A DNA stretch of 64,000 bases, taken from positions 130,820,018 through 130,884,017 of the forward strand of contig NC_092859.1 of the NCBI RefSeq assembly GCF_032062135.1, given 5' to 3'. Shown here in pieces: positions 25,701 to 40,700 of the stretch. Positions within the stretch are counted from its first letter, which is position 1. Every line of letters starts with the position of its first letter. The notes under the pieces are model-generated. The model did no database searches, was not told where the DNA came from, and worked only from the letters and a program-made list of their open reading frames with translations. A program made the translations under genes and the position numbers. The stretch is from Pyxicephalus adspersus (taxonomy: Eukaryota > Chordata > Amphibia > Anura > Pyxicephalidae).

Positions 25701-28700
25701 CTCATTTATTACTGGCGGGTCACCCAAAATTCTTGTATTCTACATTTGGGTATATCTAATCAGTTCAAACCTGACCTTAAAAATGGGATAAATCTATGCT
25801 GGAGATGGTCAAAATACAGAGATCTCCCCATACAGCCTTGTCCCAGTACCCTTTATTTGACCATTATACAGATATACTTGCATACAGGCTTGTCTCATTT
25901 ACCTCCACTTGATCAGTTCATGATAATACCTGTATACAGGCTTATCACATTATCAGTATACAGAAGCTCTTCATTACATATAAAAAAAAATCCAAATGTC
26001 TTTTCTACAATAGTCTTGTACACTAATAATTTCATAGGCTTCTAAATGTAATTACTTCTGGCCAGACACACATGTTTTGAAATGTAAAAATGTAATATAT
26101 TGTAGTTATACACAATATTCAAATACTTATTGCTTCCAAACAGAATGTGACGCTAATGTACCTATACAGCCTTCTCCGTCTGGTCTACGCTGGAACCCTG
26201 GTCCACATACACACATGTATGTTCCAATGAGATTCTTGCACATCATTTGTTTAGAGTCACAGTCATGTAGACCATCTTCACATTCATCCTGATCTGTAAA
26301 ACAAAGAGTGATGATGGTAACAAATGTTCTTTTACATACCCAAATAAAGAAAAGTACAAAATGAAAATAAACCAGATCGTTATAACAGATGTTGGAATAA
26401 TTTAAATCTATAAAAAATGAAGTCTGCATTCCAACCCTCTTGGTTTAACATCCACAGCCCCCTTCCACGCATACACTTTGTTTCCAGCTTCTGACCCCGT
26501 TCAACCACTTGTATTTGCCACTCACCTTTGCACATTCTCTTGTCTTCTCTGAGCACATAACCAGCTGGGCACTTGCATTCATATGAACCATAGGTGTTAA
26601 CGCATCGGAAAGCGCACAGCAGAGGGTTCTGGGCACATTCATTAACATCTAGAAGAATAATGGGGAGAAATTAAAAGAAGACTATTCAAATATAAAATGG
26701 CATGTAACCAGTTTGTAGGCAACCTGTAGCTCCTTAGACCAAATTCTATTTACATACAGGAAGTCTCCTAGTTACATACGAGATAGGGACTGTAGGTTTG
26801 TTCTTAAGTTGAATTTGTATGTAGGTCGGTACAGGTACATTATTTTAATAAATGCAATTAGGACAGATGCTTGTCTCAACCTATTATTAGGCATCGTGGT
26901 GTCAGTTACTGTATAAAATCCTCACTGTGAGCTAATCACAAAGCAAAAAAAAAACCTTACTGGATGGTAAAAAATATTTTTATATATAGCCCAGCTCCAG
27001 GAAGGGATTTTGTTGAATTTTGCATAGAATAGGGATAAACACGATGGGGATTTAGAGTAAGGAGCTGTTAAGAGGGACAACCTTTGCTTCTGTGACATCA
27101 TGGAGAGATTTTCATGGGCTTCCTGTCCTAACAGGAAGCGAGGGGTAATCTAAAAGTTTTGAGGTGGTGGAAAAAGTTTACTGTGAATGTGAAAATGTGA
27201 TTAGATTATATTAAGTGCAATTGCAAGAATTATGTAATATATGACGAACCATACAAAAAATTACTAAACCTGTTTCTATAGTGGTTGAACTCGATGGATT
27301 TGGACTTATTTGATTTTAAATTTTTAAATATTTTTTTAAAAAAGAAAAAAAACATGGATGTATTTATTCATATTCAATTTACTGGCATTTCCATTGATCA
27401 ATGTTTTGAGTGTTAGCAGTGTTGGCTGCATTTTGTGTCCTGAGTTTACACTCAAGTCAAAATATTTTCCAGTTTTTTTTCAGTTAAAAGTGTTGTTTAT
27501 ATTCAAATTGGTTTATATTTGAGTATATACAGTTTACTAAAATTAACATTAATGAAACTGAGGTCAATCATTTTGTTTTACTTGTCTCTTGAAATTTAAA
27601 ATGATCCATATAACATTTGTAGTTTGGATTAAATTTAACTTAAAAGAATTACCTTCACATGACATCATTGGTCCAGGTTCAAAGCCTTCTTCACATGTGC
27701 ACTCAAACCCTCCAATCACATTCTTGCAAGTTCCATTACCACATGGGTTTCCAACAGTGCACTCATCAATATCTAAAACAGAAAGCTTTGGTTGTTAGTC
27801 TTCATTGAAAAAAACTCAATATTGTTTTTACATGTACTATTGAGGCTGTTTGTTTGTGTTTTTAGTTATGTGACTTTATTGTTGATTTTGTTCTTAGTAA
27901 GCCTTTAAAAACATTGGGGGGGACAATGTAACTCAGCGGTGAGTCACAAATCTAATCCTGAGGAGCCAAAACCTTGAATGAACTTTGTGAACAAGAAGAA
28001 TGTTTGCCCCGATATGTAATATATCCATATGTGCTCTCACCACTATATTCATTGGACGTAATATTATGTCCTATATATAAGTTGGATAAACAATGGGGTT
28101 GATTTAAGGTGCTGTTTAATCAGCAAGTTGAATTATCACTCTGCAAGAAATAATTCACTTCCTGTAGTTAACACTCAAAAATATCTATTCATAAGTTAAT
28201 AAATATTAAATAAGTTAATGTTAAAAAAAACCATGATGTTTGCTTGCACATTATTTCATGGCTCGGCACAGCTTCCCTTTTTTTGTGTATTATTTCTTGG
28301 ACAGTGATAATTCTCTTTGCTAAGTGAACACTTCACTTCTTGTAGTAAATCTGAGTTTTCTAAAGACTTTCCTACTTATTTACTCATTGCAAACACATTT
28401 AGCATGATTTACTATAGTGACATTTTAACGGACCTGTACATTCATCTCCTGAGAGCACATATCCAAAGGAGCACTCGCACCGATATGATCCATCTGTGTT
28501 GATACACTGACCATTCTTGCATCTGTCTGGGTCGGTACACTCGTCCATGTCTTTAAAAAGTTGGAAGAGGAAAAGCACACTGTAAAGTCAGCACAACGCG
28601 TTTCACATTCTTTTTTTTTCTATTGGTCAGGGTTACATCTTACCAATTCGCTCATCATTTGGTCCAACCACCACACCACTTCCATATGGACAGATCTCTC

Positions 28701-31700
28701 GGAAAGCCTCTTAAGAAAAAAAACACAAAAACCCATCATATTCCATCTTGGATTAAATCATTTAACTGTATTATACTTTGTACAAATCCTTTATATTCTT
28801 TGAATTATAAAAATACTTTAGCTTTTGACCCCACCCTTACAATATTGTGCAAACTAGGCTACTTCTGTTAATGCAACATGGACTACTAATAGGTACATTA
28901 GGTTGGGCTGCCATATAGAAATATATGGATGATTAATGTGGGCTAGTGATAACTGTAGCTGCAAAGTCAGTTTGGCCTTCCGGAGGAGGAAGACGTCCCC
29001 ATAGTGCTCCTTGACACCAGTTAATATTTGGCAAGGAATGAATCCATTCTACACTCCATTGGAGTTGCTTTATAATATAAAAGTAGTGGCTTAACTTTAT
29101 CTGTTTTTATCCCACTATGGGCACTGCAGCTTTACCATCAAAAAGAGAACACTATGTTGCCTACGTAAAGAACCGAAATAGGCATGGCTATTAGTCTTGA
29201 TGACAAGAGTTGATTGCCATTGGTATAGCCAAAACTGAATAAACCAGACAAAGAGTTTACTGGCAGCATATACAGTTTACAAAATACTAAGCAACTGTTC
29301 ACAGTCTTCTTACTCAACAGAATATCATATCTAAAAACAGGCAAAGAATTCTTTTCCTTACAGACGTGATGTAACAAAGTCCTATCAGTAAACATGCAGC
29401 TCACAACATTAATCAGCAAACACTTACGGTGCAGACTTAAGGCAATGTGTTTTTGAAACAAAATGTAGAAATTCCCTATATTTTATCTTCAATCTATAAT
29501 CATACAAGACTTCATCACTTTATGGACATGAGAAAAGTGATTTGGCCACTAATATTGGCTTGTGTGGGGTTAAAATGGCAATGTTCCTTAATATTTGATC
29601 AAACATGAATAGTTCATCTCCTGCAATAACTTGGCGGAATGTGCACACGCATTTCTCATGATTTCCTTTGGAATGGGTCCACTTGGACATCACATCATGT
29701 ACATCTATAAATGTTCTTCCAAGCTCAGCTTTCATGTGCATTTGAAGCAAACCCTCTGCCAGCTTTTGGTGGGTGGAAAACTGTTTTGTTGTACAGAGTA
29801 ATTGTTTCCCTGTGGGATTGTCTGGGAATTTCTTCTATTTTGCTTGATTGCACAGTGATATAAATGTGTTTTTTGCCATTGTATAATAAATATTTTATAC
29901 TAACACCCTAGAAAAAATAGGTTTGAAAAATGATTGTAGTTCTGTATAGAAATTTGAAAACACTGTATGGTCATGAGTTACTATGATATGTGCCAGCAAA
30001 ATATCTGCAATATACAGCAATAATACCATCTCCTTCCACTGGGCATATTTCACATGGAGATCCCCATCCTGCCTCTCTCATTGCGCAGCAACATTCTTGT
30101 TTGGTGTGGTTTAGAGTCTTTGGAGAAAGGCACTGTCCTGCTTCAAATTTGGTGTAGCAGAGACCAACTCGTAAATCTGTTAAAAAGAGAGAAACATAAG
30201 ATGCCAAAAATTTCTCAATCACACCCTGGGAGGTAGTTCTATCAGCTCTAAATGTGGCAATATACTGAAAAAGACAGGAACTAAAACAACAGTGGAATAT
30301 TTTAATTCTTGGGACAAAATTATTAAAGGTAATAATGTTTTTTTGCTGCAAAATTTACCTTCTGAAGCTGCACACACCCTCAACACTAATACAATTTTAC
30401 CACTAGATGTCACTAGTCTTTTAGGGTGAATGACGGCTACTGTCACTTAACCCAATCCTCCAGGCCCAGGCTGTCATAGATCTGCTCCTTTTGCAGATTC
30501 CTCATGCAGCCTAGGTTTAGTGAATAACATTTACACCTCAGTGTGTGCTCTTTATTGAAGAGTCCACCCACAACCACTACTGCAGATGAAGAAGGAACCA
30601 TGACCTCATACTAGTAACCAAAATACCCCTGGGCAAAAAGAAAAAAATTAGACTTCTGCCAGTTTATTATTATTTGCCTTCCTCCAGTTGTTCATAATTG
30701 ACAGATACTATAGGCTTGCTTTTGTCTTGTCCTGAACAAATTTGCACACAAACCGGAGATACTTGTTTTTTGCTTATGCTAATTATTTGATTCTTGTTTC
30801 TCTTTTTATATTACTTAAACATGATAAAAAGAGTTGACTGACATCAGCAGTCAGGTATTACCCTTCTTATAGCTGATTGCTGAACCTGATCATAATACAT
30901 GGCCAAAGAGATAAAATTGTTAGATAAATTTGAAATGGAGACTGCTTGTTAAACCATTTAGTTACTTCCTAAAATGCTCACCTGGTCAAACCAAGTCCCA
31001 AAGATTTTTTTCATTGTTCTGACACTATTTGCCAATGTTGCCATGGTTTAGTGCTCTTTTCCAAATACTACTAACATAAAATTTACATACTAAAGATTTC
31101 AAAATATTCAAAAAAGATGATCTTCAGAAATTATTATTACATCCAGTGATGAAATGCCCATGCCATTGCAGCTGTTCTCACCCACCTTTTTGGGTGTTGC
31201 CTCTCACATTAGGGTGTTCACACTATTTCTATTTCACTTTTCATAATATAAAATAAGTTGAAAATACAATAAAGAGGGTGATGTAATGCCCATGCCGACT
31301 ATACAAACCCGGAGACTCAAGAACAGATCTTTCACCACCGGAGTCCCCAAAGGTTAGATACTTTTGGATGATTTAGCAAAGAATGAAATGTCAATATTAT
31401 GTGACTCAGTATTTACAATAATAAAATAAAGATGTTTGGATATATATTTACAGATAAACTAACCCAATTATATTAGAAATTCTAACAGAGTTAACACAAG
31501 TGTGTATAGAAGCAAACTGGAAAATATCTGTTTTGGGCCAAATGTGGTTGCATACTTGACTACTTTTTATTGCTTCTCATCTTTAAATTCAGCTGATAGG
31601 GGTGTCAATCCTGTGTGACCATATGACACCCAAAGTGGGAAGAACAATAGATGCCAGACTATCATTTCCCAGAATCCCTGTATTATTCCCATATGGCTAC

Positions 31701-34700
31701 ATGAGGAAGTGGTAAGTCTCAATAATTAAGAGGAGAGAAATTGTAGGGCCTAACACAGAAAACTAAAAAGAACAAGATGTCCTGTGGCTGCTCATTTGAC
31801 AAGTTCCATGATGGTTTTTTTAATTTGAAAAGCCTATTTGCATAGGTGATATTATCATTTGCACTGATTATTGTAATTGCTTTGAAAATGTACCTTGTTC
31901 GATTTTGTCTTTAGGTGGGCTTTACAATGTTTGAAAGGAAACCCACTGGCTGTCCATGGTAACTGGATGAATAGGCCCTACCCAAGACCAATTCTGAGCT
32001 TTCAATTTTTTCCCCGCTGCTTTTGGTAACTAAAGTCTTTAATTATCAATCTTCAGTAAAAATAAAATCTGAATATTTACTGGCTACAACACAGACACGT
32101 TCCATTAAACACATTAGACCTGATTTGGTAAAACTTACCAAGACTGGAAATCATAGACTTTCAAGAACAAACCTGCGTATTCAAGCAAACCCAGAATGGA
32201 TCTTGTCCATGGCTGAAATTATTTGCTAGCAAATGATTTTTAAAAATCAATTCCTGGTTTGTTGGATCACCCAGGTTCTCCCATAATAATTGTCTCCAGT
32301 TTTGGGGAGTTTTATTATATCAGGCCCATTTTGTCATATATGTACAATGCGTTATATCAAGGAAAACAGGGCATTGTGGTACTGGTAAGATAACTACTTT
32401 ATGTAGGTTGCTCATCTTTGGACTTACAAGAAGGTAATAAGGAATTATATAACTGTAATATTAATGACACCACTGTATGTTGTAGAAATGGATTGAGACT
32501 CTACCTTGGCATCTCCTTCCTGTTGATGATAGTACAAAACCCTCAGGACACAGACAGGTGAAGCTGCCAGGAACATTGCTGCAAGTTCCCAGAGCACAAA
32601 TCTCTGGCTCTTCTACACATTCATCAATGTCTGAAATGACAAAATATTTTCAGAGGTCAGATTATTTCCCATAAAGCTCAGCAGTTATATTTATATTCTA
32701 GACTAAGTCCCCGTACCTTCACATGTGTCACCTTTCAGCACATATCCAGAAGGACAGATACAGCGGTAGGAGCCATCCAGATTCTGACATGTTCCAGGAG
32801 CGCACTTCCCTGGATCAAGTTCACACTCATTGATATCTAGGGAGAACACAGTGATATTACAGTAAGATCAATTTTATCAGAATAAAAGAAAATAAAGACA
32901 GTAACAAAGTGCTCAGCAACGGTTTAAAAAATCTATTCATTCTGATGACGTAATTTGGGATTGCCTCACTGGCCAGCCATTTGTGTACTTCATGCAACAT
33001 TTTTCATTTTGGTGGAATTAGCACTACATAAAACAAGACATAAATCACTGACAGAGGATTCCAGTTTACTTGCGTATTCATATTTTCATGACAATAAAAC
33101 ATTTTAGGATAATTTATTAAGGAAAGTACCAACTTATTCAAACATTCCAAGGCATTTCACATATTTGACCTGTAACACAATACAATTAAAGCAATTTTTT
33201 TCATTCTCTTTCATTCTTTCTCATTCACTAAAAAATTAGTTTATCATAAAGTGAACTTGTGAGATCCTAAAGCTGAAGTTGAACCTTTGCTGATACAAAT
33301 TTTAAATTAAAACCTTTTCTATTTTTATGATTTTCCTTTATTTTTTTTTTGGGTCTCTGTGCTTTGCTACGTCTGATGGAAGAGGCTGGCTAAGCATTGT
33401 ACAAGAGCATTCAGTTCTGGTGCAAGCAGAAGAAAATGCAAATACCATAATGCTTTGACGAGTGGATAAATTTGCATGCAAGAATTAAAATCCCTTTGAT
33501 TGAAAAGGATTGGGGAAGGACCAGTTTGGCCGGGGGAGAAAATAGCCAGAAGATGCTGTATGACCTCCTGCTAGGAAGTGAAGCACGACATATTTGCATA
33601 TAATGGCCAACTTACCTGTCAGAAGGACACTTCCAGCTCTATAATGTACACAATCCCCTCTGTCATTGGCAATTCTGTCTTCACCCAGTCCAGGTTTGGG
33701 TATTTTATTTGGCTGGTTTAAGGAGATTTAATTCCTGTGCATGTGCACAAGAGTTACTTTATTCAAGCACAGCCTCTTCTGTCATTAGGAAAGGCTACCA
33801 CTTTAAAGAAGACCTATCACCACAATTTTGACTTTATATAGAAGTATAAATTTAATATAAGGTAGATAACCCTTCTATATAAAGTAATCGGCCATGTGCA
33901 GAAGGGACTTTCTTGTCATTAAAACAAGATGGTGATCTCACGCATGTTCAGTATGCGGTATTTCATACCCTGAAGGAGTGCTTTGCCCTAACAAATCCTA
34001 TATATGAGTTGGGCACATTACTGTGTTGGACAGCCAAATAATGATCTGCAGAAGTGCAACTTTAATAAAATTATTAAAATTATCTGCTCAATCTTGAAAG
34101 CTCTAAAATGTAGGGACATAAGGCGGCTTTAGACTACTTTTTTATATGACTGTGTAGAGTTTCGAGAAAAGGCATTCAATAACTACAAAGAACCTAAACT
34201 GGAAGTAAGATAAACTCCAACATTGTCCTTGGTATAACACGGTGTAACATTTTTCTGATTGACTTTACGTAAGCATACACAACCTGCTACTGGATTCTAG
34301 AGGAGTCTCCGTTGTTGCAATTGGTATTTTATTAATAAATATATGTATACCATACACCATACCTCACTAGTATTGTGCAGTTCCCTGGTTATCTTTAAAC
34401 AATAATAGAGTAAAGGGTTAAACTCACCCAGACATGTTCTTCCATCAGATGTCATTTCATATCCTTCATTACAGATACATTGGAAAGATCCAATAACATT
34501 GACACACTGCCCATTTCTACATAGCTGACCGTTGAGAGTGGCACATTCATCAATATCTGAAATAAATCAAAAAAAGTAGAAGTAAAAATGAAAAAAAGCA
34601 GAATAGACTTGGGGAAAATGAGTCAAAGTTTTCCAAAATTGTTTTATTATGATGAAAACATTGTTTTATTATGAAACAATGTAGCGCCCAAGAAATTATC

Positions 34701-37700
34701 TCACCAATAAATCAATATTTAATGAAAACCTACATGGCATGTAACGCAAACTTTATGTGTTTTATTCATAACACTATTTCCACTCTGCGGGTAACAGTTG
34801 AGGTTTGATAAAAATCAGAATATTAAGTGAAAATGTGTTTTGACTCCAACCATAAAAGAGAAGCAGTAGTCTGCAAACCACAAAAAATGTAAAGCCAATT
34901 TGTCATGGTCATATTTGTCATGAGAATTACTTTATCCAAAAACAATAGAATGGGTCATATCCTTTTGCCTAATTAATATCTGGATTATCTTCAAAGAGAA
35001 AAAAGTGTGCTGATTTCTGTGTAGGCGAAAAAAAATATTGGCAAAATGAAAGAAGGGAGCTCTTCCTGTGAATCGCTCTACCTCTGTGCAAACTTTTTAA
35101 CCATTTAAATACAGTTCTTGATAGAAGAATCTAATGTTTTGAGCAGGTTGTGTGCATATATATATATATATATATATTTATTTCATATAAAACTCCTGCA
35201 TTTGATTTATTACCTTGCAGACCCATATGAAGGATATAAATGATATATACAGCTGTTTTCATAACACATTTTATCCCAGTGTAACAGACTAACCTTTATA
35301 TTAAAGCAGTCACATTTATGTGACAGAGTCATGGGACAAACACCCAATGAAAATCTAAGACACCAATTAGTGTTTAAAGGGTAAGGCCACCTAAAAGTGG
35401 TTAGAATTGTGATAAAAAGAATAGAATTACCTGTGGTCATGTGGGCCCCAAAATGTACTTTCTGAAGTAAGAATAAATCTATAATGATTTTGTGATTATA
35501 CTAGTAGTTTAATAGTATTATACTACTTAGCACTAGATATGTTTAAGATGTATCAATTCTCTCACAAATTGAACACCTTTCAAAAAATACACAGCTACAA
35601 AAATTTACAAAGAATCCCAATGTACCTAACTCATTCAGGACCAGAAACTTCTATGCCAAAAGCAGGCAGCACCTGCATTCAAAGAATGTCCTGTCTGATT
35701 CCCATGATAAGTTTCTTTCTTTCCCTACTTTCTCTCTCCTCTCCTTACCCCCCCTCCCCTTTTTTCTTGCCCTTTCCCTACTTTTTCTTTTTCTCCCCTG
35801 TTCTATGCTGTTTTGTTTTTTACGTTTGCAATTTTTACTTATTGTAACTTGAATTATGTCTTGTTTTGAACTATGTGTTTGGTTTATCTTTTGTTCTTCT
35901 CTCTGTAGTGATCTACGTTTTTGATAAGGGATTCCTAGGAACCCTTAAAATCTGTCTGTTGGTAACTCCATGTTGCTGTTTGATCAAACTTACCTTTGTG
36001 TCTTTTTGTATTCTGTTAGTATTACTATTTCTATACTGCTTTTAATAAAAAACACCTTTTGTACTAGAAAAGAATGTACCATCACAGTAAGCAGCTCATC
36101 TCTTACCTATACAATCATTGTTGTGCGAAAGGATGAACCCATCATGACAGCGGCAGTTGTAAGATCCAATTGTATTTCTACATGTCCCATTGCCACAAGG
36201 ATCTCTTTCACATTCATTAATATCTGCAAAAAGAAAGAAAACAATATAACTCATTGAGAAATACAGAATGATCCAGATGTATGTTTAGATGCAGTACATA
36301 ATAAATTGCTTATTTACAATTATATGTTCTATTTTTATTAAATAGGTGTTTTGGTGTCATTCTGCTGCTAAGGAATTAACAACTTATGTGTCTGTGTTTC
36401 TTTTTTTATCCACAGGAGATGAAAACCACTATTTTTTTTTGTTTTTGCACTTGTTTCTGAGCAATACTGAATCACATAATGCTTGGGAGTTTATTGAGCC
36501 CGATGAGCTTTATCACTAACCAGTAGATTCAAGTACAAGTACATTCTTATTTTATTATTATTTGAAAAAGCTGGCTTAACACAACCGTAAATATGACATA
36601 AGGGTCGAGTGTATTTTTCCTCAGTGACATAATCCATTCGCTGCAAATATATTTAGAATCATTGCAAAATTATCATGGCAAATGTGGATATTCAGTTGTC
36701 AATACTAAAATATGCTGATCTCTAATCCTATTGAAGGATTATCCTCTGTAAGGCCAACTTTTTATAATAAGAATGAATTCTTTTGTGACAGATATAAATC
36801 TAAAAAGCACTTGTTTTGCAGTATTGTTTAGCATTTTGCCATTGCAAATTGTTACTATTGGGAATACACATGAAAGCATAACAATAATATAGTAAATTTT
36901 TTGGTACCCACCCAGACACATAGTTTGATCATCATTGGTCTTAAATCCATTGTGACACACACAGTAATATCCTCCAACCTTATCATGGCACTCTCCATGG
37001 CTGCAGACATTTGGAATTTCTAGACACTCATTACGATCTGTACAGAGACATATGAGAAATAATGAGACAAACAGATTGGTTGTGATTATATTATAAAGAG
37101 AATCATGCATCAGGCAGGCCCATAAGATGTTTTTATGTCCTTGTTTATCTAGGTGAAACCAATATGAATGGAGACAGTGAAATGTTCACCAGGCGTATTT
37201 GATTTGTCAAAGAATGTCATCTTTCCTTCTTCTAAACAACTCTAACCTCCTCAATCACTTTATATAAATATGCAAAGTTCTATAATAATGAGACCAGAAG
37301 TGTGGATCATGAGAATAAACATGTTGCTAATTTTTGTTTAATGATATCTTCATGTCTTTGTTGTGATCAACAAGAATAACTAAGCATTCCAAGGACCAGA
37401 TGTGTGTTTTGTTTTTGGGTTTAGAAAAACCAGACACAGCACATTGGAACAAAGCTGGAATTAATTACTGGATCATTTTGTTTTGTATTGGGACAAAAAT
37501 ATTGTGAAGGTTTGCACAAATCTTAAAAAGTAAGGAATACAGTATCTTTTGACTACCTTAAAAACAAAGTCCGGAACACTGTGATCTGTCTACTCGTGTA
37601 ATAGGTCAATTGAACTGTTTGGGGCTGTGGTGTAGACCCTGGTATTCAATTTAGATTGTTGTTTATTTTTGCAAAAAAACGAAAAAGGACATCAGATTGG

Positions 37701-40700
37701 TCATTTGTGACAACTCCGTGTTTATATTTTTATTTCTATCTCCCTAACATTTTTGATAAAGTGATGGAAATCCTAATATCGTATGTACAAAAAACACAGG
37801 CAGTTTATCCAGTTCATTCCTTATCCCAAAATCAATAATTACTGATCCATCAAGATCTACCAATGTATGTTTGATGCTAAAAAGTATCTGGACAGTACAT
37901 AAACATGCACACTTGCCAACATGTTTATGTACCAATCCTCCTAAAGCACAACTGTTAGAAGCTGGACGTTTCAACTATTGTCAATGGACACCTATATGTG
38001 CATTCTGTCAACATCTGACCATAAATATCTAGTAGTAGTTAAGCTACGTACACACATCCAATGGTTCTCGGCCCATAAATGGCTCGGGCCCGATATCGGA
38101 CGAGAATCTGGTGTGTGTACAGTGCCAGTCGTCCATTGTTCGAACGACCTTCCTGGCAAATTCACGGACGATGGACAACGAACGATCCTAATGCAAGTGA
38201 AAGGGGAGAGCCCGCAGCGGGGCGCCACTCTGTTGTTTTCCCCCTCTCCCCTCTCCATAGAGCAGAACGGTGCTGTATATACAGCTCTCATTCATGCATC
38301 GTACAGTCGTTAGTCGTTGGAAAGGATCATGAAAGATCCTTTCCAACGACTTTAATTGCACGTGTGTATACAGCTTAAGTCACATTTAACTGGATTAGTT
38401 CTTGTAATGTTGAAGATATTTCACAGCCTTCTAAGCTGTTTTATCAGTTCTATCACTGTAGGAGACTGATCAAGCAGCTTGGAGAGCTGTGAAACTTCTT
38501 CAACATTGGAAGAACAAATTCAATTGAATATGACCAACTACTACTGGATACAGAATAAAAAAAATTACACCTATTGACTGTTTTAACCACAATAGGACCA
38601 CAATATGATAGCAATAAATTCTGTTCTGTGCTCCATTTGATCCTTTTCTACCCTGTTATATGCTACTATTTACTCCCCAGAGCACTAAATCTCACATTAA
38701 GACCCTTAATGTGATCAGTGCATTTATTTTGACTGCATTTGTAACAAAATGGTTGTAATAAAAGTTTAATAAGACTGAATAGATCAGATTGACACGGTGT
38801 TGATTTCATTAATCTTTTTGGTCTTATGAAAAGTGCTTAAAACTTAGTATAAACCTAAAGCTAATCTATAAAATAAACTGGTCTGTACAGTGAACTTACA
38901 TGGCAAAAAAAAAAATCTCATAAGAGCATAATCTATTCCTTCAAGGTTTGCAGGGTGCCAAGAACCAGGCAGGTTTGTTTCCTTTAACAGCTATCAATTA
39001 GATGTGTAGAGAATGGCAGGAAGGTGTATGGACTGCCAATGTGATCAGCAATATTGTTCTGTACATCTGATATTTCTTCAGCTTTCCTGTTCCAGTAAGC
39101 TGCTTACAATAGTGGTTATGGGAGAATCTGTAAACATCTTTATACAAGCACCTCAATGTATTCCGGACCAAGTTTATATCAACACCCCACTGACAAAAGA
39201 TTTTCATGATAGCATTGGAGAAGGAGCAGAAACAATAGACTTGCCCCTACAGAGAGATGGAGGCTGGAAAAATAAAGCCTTTCCTTTACAATTCTGGAAC
39301 AGAAAGTGAAATGAAGTACATCCTTCAAGCAACATTTTTCCTTTTTCTTTTAGTTGATGGGCAAGTACCTCTTACTACACCGTGAGACCTTCAACCCAGT
39401 TACTTCTGATCCCAAAGATCTGGGAATGGAGCCCAATGATTTACTTGGCTATCTAGAGTTTTAGATATAAAGTGGAGTTCCAGCCAGGTGATTAAACACC
39501 AGCGCCAGAAAAACTTGTTTTGAGATTTTAGTCTGTGCTTGTGCATATGGTATCGGCACAAAGTGACCTGTCAAATAATAAATTAACCGCCAGTATAAGT
39601 TTATACTGTAGAGGTGTTAAGGGTCTACTACCTGTAAAAAAAAACATGTAATTTGGCAACATCAATGCCTATGTAGTATGTTTCTAATAGTCATGAAAAA
39701 AGAAGTGTACAAGCTATCAACGAACAGATACAACTACCTGAGCATGATCCTAAATTCACGGCCATATGTTTGCCTAGCTATTAGTATTATTGTCTGACTG
39801 CAACATAGTACCTGGAGAGTAAAAAAATTAAAAGCTTCTTCTGAATAAGACATGATGCAAATAGCACTGGGTATTCTATAAAACATGTGCCACATGCCTA
39901 TGTAGGGTAAAGGGGTCTTCTTAGGAAAATATTTCTTTTAAATCTATTGTTGTCATTGACCTGAAAATCCTACCATGATACTTACTGTTGCATGCAGTGT
40001 GAATTTATGCAGTGGGCAGTTGGGTTTTTTATCTGATAGGCTACCTAGTGCAATCCAAAGAAACTTGTATGAATTCCAAAGGCAGGGGGCTTAGTATTGT
40101 CATCCTCCAATGCAAAAGTGCTGTCACTGGCAGAAACTGCAAAAGGTTTGCCAAAAGAAAACTGTCTACAGTGGGACATGACCCAAACATGGTGAAAAAT
40201 GAATTTAGGGTTTACATACATACTCAAGAAACGAGCATGGAGAATGATTTTTACTCTAAAGAAATATATTGTACTTAAAATTGAGTTCTGTTTTGATATT
40301 ATTTGAATAGCAGGAATAGAAAACACAGATAAGATAACAGTAAAAGGAAAAGGAACATAATGAATGGCAATCTGACAAGGATAGGTTTGGTTAAATAACA
40401 TTACAGATGTAGATGCTGTGAAATGAACTTAAGTCAAGTTTATTTAGTACAGTTGAATGTGTTACATAATGTCTCACCGACGCATTGTCCTGTGGGTGTA
40501 AACTTGTAGCCAGGTTTGCAGTCACAGCGGAAGCTTCCTGCAGTATTTACACAGTCTGCATTCCTTTGACACACTGGGCCATTCTGGCATTCATCAATAT
40601 CTGTTAGCAAATAAAAAAATCCACATATGTTATCATACTCCCCTCCTGAAAACACTATCATAATGCAAAAAACTTAAGAAATGACTTTCATGTTACAATG

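Noticed and set aside
37978..38378. Three overlapping open frames of 99-111 codons
   Set aside because: They fall inside the GC-rich inverted-repeat MITE; open frames there follow from base composition and palindromes.
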